Assembly (NCBI RefSeq): GCF_015707995.1
Contig: NZ_JAAGRY010000015.1
Location: 1-53,578 of the forward strand
DNA: 53,578 nt
Reading direction: 5' to 3'
Source: Microbacterium paulum
GTDB lineage: Bacteria > Actinomycetota > Actinomycetes > Actinomycetales > Microbacteriaceae
A program made the translations under genes and the position numbers. The notes under the pieces are model-generated. The model made no database searches. It saw only the letters and a program-made list of their open reading frames with translations, and was not told the origin of the DNA. Shown piece by piece: positions 8,841 to 18,123 of this stretch. Within the stretch, counting starts at the first letter, position 1; every line of letters begins with the position of its first letter.

Positions 8841-10532
8841 ATGCCCGCACATCCCACCACCCCCTCGGTCGCCCTCGACCGCGTCACCTTCACCTGGCCC
8901 GACGGCACCCCCGCCCTGCAGCAGCTCTCCGGAGCGTTCGGCGCGGGCCGCACCGGTCTCATCGGGCGCAACGGCTCGGGCAAATCGACCCTGCTCTCGC
9001 TCATCGCCGGGGTGCACGCCCCGGCATCCGGCACCCTCGCGGTCGCGGGAGACGTCGACCTGCTGCCGCAGCGCCTCACCCTGCAGACCGATCGCCGCGT
9101 CGCCGATGTGCTCGGGGTTGGCGACGCCCTCGACGCCGTGCGCGCCATCGCCGACGGCGACGTCGACGCCCGGCACTTCGACACGATCGGCGACGACTGG
9201 GACGTCGAGGCGCGCGCGACCGCCGCACTCGACGAGGCGGGCCTTCCCGCCGGCGCCCTCGACCGCCGCATCGGCGAGCTGTCGGGCGGCGAAGCGGTGC
9301 TCGTCGCGCTCGTCGGCGTGCGCCTGCGCGGGCGGCCGATCGCCCTGCTCGACGAGCCCACGAACAACCTCGACCGAAGCGCGCGGGCGCGCGTCTACGG
9401 CCTCGTGCGGCAGTGGCGCGGCGCCCTCATCGTCGTCAGCCACGACCTCGCGCTGCTCGAGCTGATGGACGAGACCGCCGAGCTGTACGGCGGCACGCTG
9501 TCGACCTTCGGAGGCCCCTACTCGCAGTGGCGCGACGCGATGGATGCCGAGCAGGCGGCGGCCCGTCAGGCCGAGAGCGCGGCGCGGCAGGCGGTGCGGC
9601 GCGAGAAGCGCGACCGCATCCACCAGGAGCAGGTCATCTCGTCGCGCGCGGCGATGGGGCGCAAGGCCGCCGTCGAGAAACGGGTGCCGGGCATCGTCGC
9701 GAACGCGCGCAAGCGCGCGGCGCAGGAATCGGCCGGGAGGCTGCGCGTCGAGGCAGCCGCCAAGGCGGCCGACGCGCGCGCCGCGCTCGACCTCGCGGAG
9801 CGGCGCGTGCGCGACGACGACACCGTGCGCATCGACCTGCCCGACCCCGGCGTCGGCGCGGGCCGGCGGCTCGCGACGCTCGCCTCGGAGGAACGCGCGT
9901 GGGTGCTGCAGGGGCCTGAGCGTGTCGCACTCGTCGGCCCGAACGGCGCGGGCAAGACCACGCTGCTGCGCCGGCTGGTGGCCGCAGGCTCGGGGGCTTC
10001 GAGGGTGGCATCAGCAGGGCGAATCGACCCTTCGGGGCCCGCCGAGGCCCCCGGTGACCGGTTCGCCCTGCTGTCGCCCCGGATCGAGGCCCACACCGAC
10101 CGCGTCGGCTACTTGTCGCAGCGGGTGGACGGGCTCGACGACGCGGCGTCGCCGCTCGAGAATCTGCGGCGCGCGGCGCCGGGTGTGGGCGACGTCGAGC
10201 TGCGGAACCGGCTCGCCCGGTTCCTGCTGCGCGGCGACACGGTGCTGCGCCCCGTCGCGGCGCTGTCGGGCGGCGAGCGGTTCCGGCTGGCGCTCGCGTG
10301 CGTGCTCATGGCCGACCCGCCGCCGCAGCTGCTCGTGCTCGACGAGCCGACGAACAACCTCGACCTCGACACCGTCGACCAGCTCGTCGGCGCCCTCGCC
10401 GCCTACCGCGGGGGCGTGCTCGTGGTGAGCCACGACGACGCATTCCTCGCGCGCCTCGAGCCGAGCCTCATGCTCGAGCTGCGCGAGGGCCGCCTGGCCG
10501 AGGTACAGCTCGGCGGCGAGCGCGCCGGCTGA
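8841..10532 (+). CDS. ABC-F family ATPase (ribosome-acting, possible antibiotic resistance)
   Basis: This 563-residue protein has two ABC ATPase domains and no membrane segment. Walker A motifs are GRNGSGKST (about 42-50) and GPNGAGKTT (about 366-374). Signatures are GELSGGEA and AALSGGER, and each Walker B is followed by the ABC-F hallmark DEPTNNLD. A charged helical linker of the kind that enters the ribosomal E/P site lies between about residues 230 and 320. ABC-F proteins either serve translation generally or protect ribosomes from PTC/tunnel antibiotics. The long structured leader favours a drug-inducible resistance role, but this is inference. GGAGG precedes the ATG at 8841. The gene is monocistronic. 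Confidence 0.92.
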   Translation: MPAHPTTPSVALDRVTFTWPDGTPALQQLSGAFGAGRTGLIGRNGSGKSTLLSLIAGVHAPASGTLAVAGDVDLLPQRLTLQTDRRVADVLGVGDALDAVRAIADGDVDARHFDTIGDDWDVEARATAALDEAGLPAGALDRRIGELSGGEAVLVALVGVRLRGRPIALLDEPTNNLDRSARARVYGLVRQWRGALIVVSHDLALLELMDETAELYGGTLSTFGGPYSQWRDAMDAEQAAARQAESAARQAVRREKRDRIHQEQVISSRAAMGRKAAVEKRVPGIVANARKRAAQESAGRLRVEAAAKAADARAALDLAERRVRDDDTVRIDLPDPGVGAGRRLATLASEERAWVLQGPERVALVGPNGAGKTTLLRRLVAAGSGASRVASAGRIDPSGPAEAPGDRFALLSPRIEAHTDRVGYLSQRVDGLDDAASPLENLRRAAPGVGDVELRNRLARFLLRGDTVLRPVAALSGGERFRLALACVLMADPPPQLLVLDEPTNNLDLDTVDQLVGALAAYRGGVLVVSHDDAFLARLEPSLMLELREGRLAEVQLGGERAG

Positions 10533-10541
10533 GCGGCGCGA

Positions 10542-10641
10542 CGTACCGTATTCAGTCTCAGCGCGCGGGCCCGGCGAGCGCGGCCGCACAATCCCGCGGC
10601 CGCATCGCCGCCGCGCCCGCGCGCAGACTGAATACCGTACG
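10542..10641. repeat. ~100-nt nested inverted repeat (large hairpin)
   Basis: Outer arms 10542-10569 and 10616-10641 pair over about 26 bp, with one mismatch and a two-base bulge; both contain GTATTCAGTCT or its complement. Inside them CGGCGA (10572-10577) pairs with TCGCCG (10605-10610). Then CGGCCGC (10581-10587) pairs with GCGGCCG (10597-10603) around a short loop. The element fills the gap between the convergent ABC-F gene and the serine-hydrolase remnant. It could act as a bidirectional terminator or be a palindromic mobile repeat; there is no T-run. Confidence 0.85.
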
Positions 10642-10692
10642 CGGGCCCGCCCCGACCTCCGCCCAGCCCCCGCCCGACCCCTGCCGCAGAGG

Positions 10693-11408
10693 TCAGTCGC
10701 CGGCGCTCGCGGCCCACAGCGTGCCCGAGGTGAGCGGCGTGAGTCCGGGGTAGCCGGGCGTGAGGGCCGCCGGTTCGGTGGCGTTCAAGATCACGATCGC
10801 GAGCTTCTTGTCGGGGCAGTACGCCGCGGTCCCGTTCGAGCCGGGGATCGCGCCCGCGTGACCGTGACAGGTGCCGACGCCGGGCACCTGCCAGGTCGCG
10901 AGGCCCGCGCCCTCGCCGAGCTGCACGTGCGGCACACCTGATGCGTCGTAGGCCGCGGAGTAGAACTCCGACGACAGCGGCGTGATCGTCAGCATCTCGT
11001 CGAGGTGCGCGGCATCGACGACGTCGCCGCCGACGAGCGCGCGGATCCAGACCGCCTGGTCGGCGGCAGAGCTCACCATGCTGCCCGCCGCCCACGCCCC
11101 CGGCTACTGCGGCGAGGGTTCCTGCGCCTCGACGGTGCCGTTCTTGCCGGCGCACGCGGCGCCCTCACCCCCGGCGCACGTGAGCACGAAGCCGTTCACG
11201 GCGTCCTGGCCCGACCCCTCACCGTCGAGGTAGGTGTGCGTCAGCCCGAGCGGTTCGATGAACCGCGTGCGGACGAGCTCTTCGTAAGGGCATCCGCGGC
11301 GATCTCCGCGATGCGGCCGAGCATGATGTAGCCGGCGTTCAGGACCAGCGCCAGCGCGATGACGGGGATCGCGAGGCCGCCGCCGGTCGCGGGGAGACAA
11401 TCCACCAT
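10693..11408 (-). pseudogene. Serine hydrolase (beta-lactamase/DD-peptidase fold) remnant
   Basis: This is the C-terminal half of a class C beta-lactamase-like hydrolase. LNAGYIMLGRIAEIAADA gives the YxN-like region. After a one-base shift near 11290 comes PYEELVRTRFIEPLGLTHTYL. An in-frame TAG at 11104-11106 interrupts the next stretch, after which PGAWAAGSMVSSAADQAVW and the GHAGAIPGSNG motif follow in the same frame to 10693. The N-terminal half with the catalytic SxxK is absent. In its place is a short LPATGGGLAIPVIALALVL segment that resembles an LPXTG sorting signal and suggests a deletion junction. The gene is not functional as written. Confidence 0.8.
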
Positions 11409-11486
11409 GAGATCAGTGTCCTGATCCGTCCATACGGCTGACAAGAACCTCTTGCGGACGTGTCCGCTACAGGACAATCTGGGGCG

Positions 11487-12440
11487 ATGGATGACGCCTC
11501 TCTCCTGGCCCTCGCCTACCGCGGCCGCCCCGCGACGGTCGCCGAGCTGGCGACCCTCGCCCAGCTTCCGGTCACAGGCATCCACGATGCGGTGGCGCGG
11601 CTGCGCGATCGCGGACGGCTCGGCGGGCAGGGCGACGACCTCGTCTACGCGAATCCGGCCGACTGGGCGGCGGAGTCGGTTGCCGCGCGCGCGGCGGAAC
11701 TGCGCGAGACCGCACGCGACCTGCTCGGCGAGATCGAGCGGGTCGTGACGGAGCTCCCCGGCATGATCGGGCACTGGTCGATCGGCCAGACGACGGCCGA
11801 TCCGATGCCGGTCGTCACCCGCCACGGGCCGCGTGCGTCAGAAGACGTCTGGTTCGAGTTCGGGCGCCGCGACGTCGGCACGCTCGATGCCGTGCTGCCC
11901 GACATCGACCGCTTTCTGACGAGCCCCGACGAGCGGGTCGCCCGGTTCTCGGCGGCGTTCCGCGCCAAAGACGCCGTCCGCGTCATCCTTCCGACGGCGG
12001 TCGCCGACGACCCCCGCATGGCCGCCCTGCTCACCGCCTTCACGGCCGCCGGCATGGAGTACCGGTTTCTCGACGACCCGCCGAGCTGGTTCTGGATCGA
12101 CGGCGACCAGATCGCGATCCCCTACGAGTGGGGCGAGCATCGGCCGACGAGCGTCGTGAGCGTGCGCAGCGGCGCCCTGGCGGGAATGCTCTCGGCCTAT
12201 TTCAGCTCGCTCTGGCGCACGGCGACGCCGGCGACGACCTCCTCCGAGCCGTGGACGGGGCTGCTCCTCCTCATGCGTCGGGGGCTCACGCTCGACGCGG
12301 CATCGCGCCAGATCGGCGTCAATCCGCGCACGGGGCGGCGGCGGATCGCCGCGGCCATGAGCCACTACGGGGTGTCGACGCTGTTCGCGCTGGGGGCGGC
12401 GTGGGCGGCCGACGGCGCGCATACCACCCGGGCCCGCTGA
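11487..12440 (+). CDS. HTH transcriptional regulator (TrmB-like N-terminus, LuxR-like C-terminus)
   Basis: This 317-residue protein starts with a winged-helix-type segment (LALAYRGRPATVAELATLAQ..VARLRDRGRL, about 4-45) like TrmB regulators. A central domain of about 180 residues has the LTSPDERVARFSAAFRAKDAVRVILP character of a sensor. It ends with a LuxR-type helix-turn-helix (LLLLMRRGLTLDAASRQIGV..TGRRRIAAAM, about 258-298). It is a likely cytoplasmic DNA-binding regulator; ligand and targets are unknown. ATG 11487 is preferred to the GTG at 11460. TGTCCTG (11417-11423) and CAGGACA (11470-11476) form a spaced inverted repeat upstream that could be an autoregulatory site. It lies divergent to the hydrolase remnant. 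Confidence 0.75.
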   Translation: MDDASLLALAYRGRPATVAELATLAQLPVTGIHDAVARLRDRGRLGGQGDDLVYANPADWAAESVAARAAELRETARDLLGEIERVVTELPGMIGHWSIGQTTADPMPVVTRHGPRASEDVWFEFGRRDVGTLDAVLPDIDRFLTSPDERVARFSAAFRAKDAVRVILPTAVADDPRMAALLTAFTAAGMEYRFLDDPPSWFWIDGDQIAIPYEWGEHRPTSVVSVRSGALAGMLSAYFSSLWRTATPATTSSEPWTGLLLLMRRGLTLDAASRQIGVNPRTGRRRIAAAMSHYGVSTLFALGAAWAADGAHTTRAR

Positions 12441-12508
12441 GCCGGCGGGCGCGGGCGCTGTCGGCGAACACCCGCGCCGATGTCGGAGGGGCGCGCGAAG
12501 ATGGATCG

Positions 12509-15500
12509 ATGAGCGACGTGCTCGAGCGATTCGGTCCTGCGACCCAGGACTGGTTCCGTGGCGCCTTCGCGCAGCCGACGGCGGCGCAGGCCGGCGCGTG
12601 GGAGGCGATCTCGCACGGTCGGCACGCCCTCGTCGTCGCGCCGACGGGGTCGGGCAAGACGCTGTCGGCGTTCCTGTGGGCGATCGACCGGGTGTTCCGC
12701 GAGCGGCCGCCGGCGCCCCCGGTCGACGACGCGACGCCCGCGGACCCCGCCGCGAAGCCGGGCGCGAAGCGCACGAAGAAGCCCAAGGCGGATGCCGCGC
12801 GCACGAGCATCCTCTACGTCTCGCCCCTCAAGGCGCTCGGCGTCGACGTCGAGCGGAACCTGCGCTCACCGCTCGTCGGCATCGGTCAGTCGGCGCGGCG
12901 ACTCGGCATCGCGGTGCCCGACGTGACGGTCGGGGTGCGCTCGGGCGACACGCCGTCGGCCGATCGCCGCAAGCTCATCGCCGAACCGCCCGACATCCTC
13001 ATCACGACGCCCGAATCGCTGTACCTGATGCTCACGAGCCAGGCATCCGAGACCCTTCGCGGCGTGCACACCGTCATCGTCGACGAGGTGCACGCGGTCG
13101 CGGCCACCAAGCGCGGCGCGCACCTGGCGGTGAGCCTCGAACGGCTCGACGCGCTGCTCGAGCAGCCCGCGCAGCGCATCGGGCTCTCGGCGACCGTGCG
13201 ACCGATCGACGAGGTCGCGCGCTTTCTCGGCGGATCGGCGCCGGTCGAGATCGTCGCCCCGCGGGCGACCAAGGCCTTCGATCTCACCGTCGTCGTGCCG
13301 ATCGACGATATGCTCCACCCGCCGCCCCCGCCGAGTGCCGGCGTCGAGGCCGATGATGAGGCCGAGACGGATGCCACGGCAGGCGCCGGCGACAGCGGCG
13401 ACGGCGACTGGTTCTCCGCGCCGTCGCAGCCGTCGGAGGTCACCGGGTCGGTGTGGCCGCACGTCGAAGAGGCGATCGTCGACCGCGTGCTCGCGCACCG
13501 CTCCACGATCGTGTTCGCCAACTCGCGACGCCTCGCCGAGCGCCTCACCGGGCGCCTCAACGAGATCTACGCCGAACGGCTCGGGCTCGAGACACCCGAG
13601 CCGGCGGTCCCCGCCGCCATGATGGCGCAGGCTGGAGCGTCGGCGGGCGCCGAGCCCGTGCTCGCGAAGGCGCACCACGGGTCGGTGTCGAAAGAGCAGC
13701 GTGCGCAGGTCGAAGACGAGCTGAAGAGCGGCGTGCTGCGCTGCGTCGTCGCGACGAGCTCGCTCGAACTCGGCATAGACATGGGGGCGGTCGACCTCGT
13801 CATCCAGGTCGAGGCGCCGCCGTCCGCGGCATCAGGCCTGCAGCGCGTCGGGCGCGCGGGCCACCAGGTCGGCGAGATCAGTCGCGCGGCGCTCTTTCCC
13901 AAGCACCGCGGCGACGTGCTGCACACCGCCGTCGTCACCGAGCGGATGCTCGCCGGTCAGATCGAGGCGATCGCGGTGCCCGCGAACCCGCTCGACATCC
14001 TCGCGCAGCAGACGATCGCGGCGTGCGCGACGGGCGCCATCGACGTCGAGGAATGGTTCGAGACTGTCCGCCGCTCGGCGCCCTTCCGCACGCTGCCGCG
14101 CTCGGCCTACGAGGCGACGCTCGACCTGCTCGCCGGCAAGTACCCGTCCGACGAGTTCGCCGAGCTGCGGCCGCGCGTCGTGTGGGATCGCGATCACGGC
14201 ACGCTCACCGGCCGCCCCGGCGCGCAGCGCGTCGCGGTGACGAGCGGCGGCACCATCCCCGACCGCGGCCTGTTCGGCGTCTTCGTCGCGGGTGAGACCC
14301 GGAACGCCCGCGTGGGCGAGCTCGACGAAGAGATGGTCTACGAGTCGCGCGTGAACGATGTGTTCACCCTCGGCACGACGAGTTGGCGGATCGTCGAGAT
14401 CACCCACGACCGCGTCAACGTGCTGCCCGCGTTCGGCCAGCCCGGAAAGCTGCCGTTCTGGCACGGCGACGGGCTCGGCCGGCCCGCCGAACTGGGCGAG
14501 GCGCTCGGCCGGTTCTCGCGCGAGGTCGCGGGCTCGGCCCCCGAGAAGGCCACCGCGAGGCTGCGCGAATCGGGGCTCGACGACAACGCGATCGGCAATC
14601 TGCTCGCCTACCTCTCCGAGCAGAAAGAGGCGACGGGCACGCTGCCGACCGACCGCACGCTGACCGTCGAGCGCTCACGCGACGAGGTCGGCGACTGGCG
14701 CATCATCTTGCATTCCCCGTACGGCATGCATGTGCACGGGCCGTGGGCCCTTGCCGTGAACGCGCGCATCCGTGAGCGACTCGGCGTCGATGGATCGGCG
14801 GTCGCGAGCGACGACGGCATCATCGTGCGGGTGCCCGACGCCGAAAGCGAGCCACCGGGTGCCGAGCTGTTCGTGTTCGAGCCCGACGAGCTCGAGCAGA
14901 TCGTGACCGACGAGGTCGGGGGCTCTGCCCTGTTCGCCTCTCGCTTCCGCGAGTGCGCGGCGCGCGCCCTGCTGCTGCCGCGGCTGAATCCGAACAAGCG
15001 CTCGCCCCTGTGGCAGCAGCGCCAGAAGTCGGCGCAACTGCTCGAGGTGGCGAAGAACCACCCGACGTTCCCGATCATCCTCGAGACGCTGCGCGAGGTG
15101 CTGCAAGACGTCTACGACCTGCCGTCGCTGCTGCGCATCGCGCGATCGATCGGCGACCGCCGCATCCGTCTCGTCGAGACGACCACGTCACAGCCGTCGC
15201 CCTTCGCACGCGACCTGCTGTTCGGATATGTCGGCGCGTTCATGTACGAGGGCGACTCGCCGCTCGCCGAGCGTCGCGCGGCCGCGCTGTCGGTCGACCC
15301 GGCTCTGCTCAGTGAGCTGCTCGGCAAGGTCGAGATGCGCGAACTGCTCGACCCGGGCGTCATCGCGCGGTTCGAAGCCGAGGCGCAGCGCCTCGCCCCC
15401 GACCGGCGCGTGCGCGGCGTGGAAGGCATCGCCGACCTGCTTCGCCTGCTCGGACCGCTCAGCGCCGACGAGGTCGCGCTGCGTCTGCAAGCCGACAAGC

Positions 15501-17305
15501 AGGGCGAACGGCAGGGCGAGAAGACGGATGCCGAGGCCGCCGCCCCCCCGCCGGCCGACGAACGCACCGCGGCCGCGTACCTCGACGAGCTGGTGACCGC
15601 GCGCCGCGCGATCCCCGTGGCGATCGCGGGGGCGCAGCGGGTGGCGCAGATCGAAGACGCCGGGAGGCTCCGTAACGCCCTCGGGGCGGCGCTGCCCGTC
15701 GGCATCCCGAACGCGTTCCTCGAGCCGGTCGTCGATCCGCTCGCCGACCTCGTCGCGCGCTTGGCGCGCACCCACGGACCGTTCCGCACGGCAGACGTCG
15801 CCGCGCGCTTCGGCCTCGGCACGGCCGTCGCCCGCCAGACGCTGCAACGGCTCGAGTCGCAGGGCCGTCTTGCGAGCGGATTCTTCCTCCCCAGCCCCGG
15901 CGCGGGCGCAACGGGCGGTGCAAGCGCGGGAGACGACCTCGAGTGGTGCGACGCCGAGGTGCTGCGCCGATTGCGGCTGCGCTCGCTCGCGGCCATCCGC
16001 GGCACCGTCGAGCCCGTGCCGCCGCAGGCGTTCGCCCGCTTCCTCCCTTCGTGGCAGCACGTTGCGGGGTCGGCGGGCGGGCGGCCGCTCGAGGGCATCG
16101 ACGGCGTGCTCGCCGCGATCGAGCAGCTGGCCGGAGTGCCGCTGCCCGCGAGCGCGTGGGAGTCGCTGATCCTGCCCGCGCGGGTGTCGGACTACCGCTC
16201 GACCATGCTCGACGAGCTGACGGCGACCGGCGAGGTGGTCTGGTCGGGTCACGGCTCGCTGCCCGGCCGCGACGGCTGGATCGCCCTGCACCCGGCCGAC
16301 ACCGTGGCCCTCACCCTGACCCCGCCCGACGACCCCGAGCCGCCGACCGACCTCGAGCAGCGCGTGCTCGACCAGCTCACGAACGGCGGCGCGTACTTCG
16401 CGGGGCAGCTCGCCGCGGCGGCGGGCGCCGAGAACGAGCAGTCCGTCATCGACGCCCTCTGGAACCTCACCTGGACGGGCCGCGTCACCAACGACACCTT
16501 CGCCCCCGTGCGCGCCCTGCTCGGCGGCGGATCGCAGGCGCACCGCACCGTGCGGCGCACGCCGCGCGCGCGGATGTTCCGAGGGATGCCGCTGCCCACC
16601 CGCCCGGCCGGGGCCACAGCTGCCCCGCAGCGGCCTCCCTTGATCGGCGGCCGGTGGTCGATCCTGCCCGCACCGAGCGGCGACGACGTGCTGCGGGCCA
16701 CGGCCGCCGCCGGCCTGCTGCTCGACCGCTACGGGGTCGTCACCCGCGGCAGCGTGCAGGCCGAGGGGATGCCGGGCGGTTTCGCGCAGGCGTACCGGAT
16801 TCTCGCCGGGTTCGAAGACTCGGGTCACACCCGTCGCGGCTACTTCATCGAGCAGCTCGGCGCGGCGCAGTTCGCGGCCTCGGCCACGGTCGACCGGCTG
16901 CGCGAGTTCGCCGCGCTACCCGACCCTGCGCCGCTCGGCGCTCTGACCCTCGCCGCGACCGATCCGGCCAACCCTTACGGCGCCGCGCTGGCCTGGCCGG
17001 CCCTCGACGGCGTCGGGCACCGCCCGGGGCGCAAGGCGGGCGGCCTCGTGACGCTCGTCGACGGCGCGCTCGTGCTCTACCTCGAGCGCGGCGGCCGGTC
17101 GGCGCTCGCGTTCAGCGAGAACGAAGAGGTGCTCGCCGCCGCGGCGCGCTCGCTCGTCGAGACGTCGCGCGCCCACCGGCTCGACACCCTCACCGTCGAA
17201 CAGGTGTCGGGCGCGTTCGTCTACGGCACCCCGGTCGGGCGCGCGCTGCTCGCGGCGGGCTTCGTCGAGTCGAGCCGCGGGCTGACGCTGCGGCGCGCGC
17301 GATGA
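12509..17305 (+). CDS. lhr: Lhr-family superfamily 2 ATP-dependent helicase
   Basis: This 1598-residue protein matches the very large Lhr (long helicase related) group of DNA/RNA helicases linked to repair. Walker A APTGSGKT is at about 44-51 and the DEVH box at about 192-195. TTPESLYLML, the second-RecA-domain segment VATSSLELGIDMGAVD and motif VI LQRVGRAGHQ follow. The winged-helix and Lhr-specific C-terminal regions occupy the rest. A Pro/Asp/Ala-rich insert lies between the two RecA domains (about 270-305). The ATG at 12509 gives the expected N-terminus. A Nei-type glycosylase begins 27 nt after the stop, so helicase and glycosylase are probably co-transcribed for DNA damage repair. Confidence 0.95.
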   Translation: MSDVLERFGPATQDWFRGAFAQPTAAQAGAWEAISHGRHALVVAPTGSGKTLSAFLWAIDRVFRERPPAPPVDDATPADPAAKPGAKRTKKPKADAARTSILYVSPLKALGVDVERNLRSPLVGIGQSARRLGIAVPDVTVGVRSGDTPSADRRKLIAEPPDILITTPESLYLMLTSQASETLRGVHTVIVDEVHAVAATKRGAHLAVSLERLDALLEQPAQRIGLSATVRPIDEVARFLGGSAPVEIVAPRATKAFDLTVVVPIDDMLHPPPPPSAGVEADDEAETDATAGAGDSGDGDWFSAPSQPSEVTGSVWPHVEEAIVDRVLAHRSTIVFANSRRLAERLTGRLNEIYAERLGLETPEPAVPAAMMAQAGASAGAEPVLAKAHHGSVSKEQRAQVEDELKSGVLRCVVATSSLELGIDMGAVDLVIQVEAPPSAASGLQRVGRAGHQVGEISRAALFPKHRGDVLHTAVVTERMLAGQIEAIAVPANPLDILAQQTIAACATGAIDVEEWFETVRRSAPFRTLPRSAYEATLDLLAGKYPSDEFAELRPRVVWDRDHGTLTGRPGAQRVAVTSGGTIPDRGLFGVFVAGETRNARVGELDEEMVYESRVNDVFTLGTTSWRIVEITHDRVNVLPAFGQPGKLPFWHGDGLGRPAELGEALGRFSREVAGSAPEKATARLRESGLDDNAIGNLLAYLSEQKEATGTLPTDRTLTVERSRDEVGDWRIILHSPYGMHVHGPWALAVNARIRERLGVDGSAVASDDGIIVRVPDAESEPPGAELFVFEPDELEQIVTDEVGGSALFASRFRECAARALLLPRLNPNKRSPLWQQRQKSAQLLEVAKNHPTFPIILETLREVLQDVYDLPSLLRIARSIGDRRIRLVETTTSQPSPFARDLLFGYVGAFMYEGDSPLAERRAAALSVDPALLSELLGKVEMRELLDPGVIARFEAEAQRLAPDRRVRGVEGIADLLRLLGPLSADEVALRLQADKQGERQGEKTDAEAAAPPPADERTAAAYLDELVTARRAIPVAIAGAQRVAQIEDAGRLRNALGAALPVGIPNAFLEPVVDPLADLVARLARTHGPFRTADVAARFGLGTAVARQTLQRLESQGRLASGFFLPSPGAGATGGASAGDDLEWCDAEVLRRLRLRSLAAIRGTVEPVPPQAFARFLPSWQHVAGSAGGRPLEGIDGVLAAIEQLAGVPLPASAWESLILPARVSDYRSTMLDELTATGEVVWSGHGSLPGRDGWIALHPADTVALTLTPPDDPEPPTDLEQRVLDQLTNGGAYFAGQLAAAAGAENEQSVIDALWNLTWTGRVTNDTFAPVRALLGGGSQAHRTVRRTPRARMFRGMPLPTRPAGATAAPQRPPLIGGRWSILPAPSGDDVLRATAAAGLLLDRYGVVTRGSVQAEGMPGGFAQAYRILAGFEDSGHTRRGYFIEQLGAAQFAASATVDRLREFAALPDPAPLGALTLAATDPANPYGAALAWPALDGVGHRPGRKAGGLVTLVDGALVLYLERGGRSALAFSENEEVLAAAARSLVETSRAHRLDTLTVEQVSGAFVYGTPVGRALLAAGFVESSRGLTLRRAR

Positions 17306-17332
17306 CGGCCCGGGCCGGGGAACGGGGCACCC

Positions 17333-18115
17333 GTGCCCGAGGGTGACACCGTCTTCCGCGCCGCGCGCCGCCTCGACGAGGCGCTCGCAGGCCACGAGGT
17401 CACGCGCTTCGACATCCGCGTACCGGCGCACGCGACCGCCGACCTCACCGGCGAGACGGTGCAGGCCGTGGTGCCGCGCGGCAAGCACCTGCTGATGCGC
17501 ATCGGTGACTACACGCTGCACTCGCACCTCAAGATGGAGGGCCGCTGGCTCGTCTTCGCGCCGGGCGAGCGCTGGCGATCCCCCGCCTTCCAGGCGCGCG
17601 CGATCGTCGGCACCGAGCACGCGGTCGCCGTCGGATTCGAGATTGCGATGGTCGATCTCGTGCGCACCACCGACGAAGACGCGCTCGTCGGCCATCTCGG
17701 CCCCGACCTGCTGGGCCCCGATTGGGACGCCGCCGAGGCAGCGCGGCGCGTGGCATCCGACCCCAGGCCCGTGCACGTGGCGATCCTCGACCAACGCAAC
17801 CTCGCCGGGCTCGGCAACGAGTACGCCAACGAGCTGCTGTTCGTGCGCGGCCTGCTGCCCATGCGGCCGGCGAGCGAGCTGGATGCCCCGGTCGTCGCGG
17901 GCCTCGTCGACACGGCCGCCCGCATGATCCGCGCGAACCGCGACCGCAACGGGCGCACCTTCACGGGGAACACGCGACCCGGCCAGCAGAACTGGGTCTA
18001 CCGCCGCGAGCGCCGCCCGTGCCGGCGCTGCGGCACCCCCATCCGCCGCACCGAACTCGGTGCGACCGAAACGAGCGAGCGCATCGTGTTCTGGTGCCCC
18101 GTGTGCCAGACTTGA
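17333..18115 (+). CDS. nei2: Nei/Fpg-family DNA glycosylase
   Basis: This 260-residue bifunctional DNA glycosylase/AP lyase removes oxidised bases. The mature N-terminus is PEGDTVFRAA, so the catalytic Pro2 and Glu3 are present, and the LHSHLKMEGRW beta-hairpin follows. The helix-two-turn-helix NLAGLGNEYANELLF and the C-terminal zinc finger (CRRCGTPI ... CPVCQ) are complete. PEGDT rather than PELPE at the N-terminus points to the Nei (endonuclease VIII) branch; the symbol follows the actinobacterial Nei2 and is a best guess. The start is GTG at 17333, 27 nt after lhr. Confidence 0.9.
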   Translation: MPEGDTVFRAARRLDEALAGHEVTRFDIRVPAHATADLTGETVQAVVPRGKHLLMRIGDYTLHSHLKMEGRWLVFAPGERWRSPAFQARAIVGTEHAVAVGFEIAMVDLVRTTDEDALVGHLGPDLLGPDWDAAEAARRVASDPRPVHVAILDQRNLAGLGNEYANELLFVRGLLPMRPASELDAPVVAGLVDTAARMIRANRDRNGRTFTGNTRPGQQNWVYRRERRPCRRCGTPIRRTELGATETSERIVFWCPVCQT

Positions 18116-18123
18116 CGGCGCGG

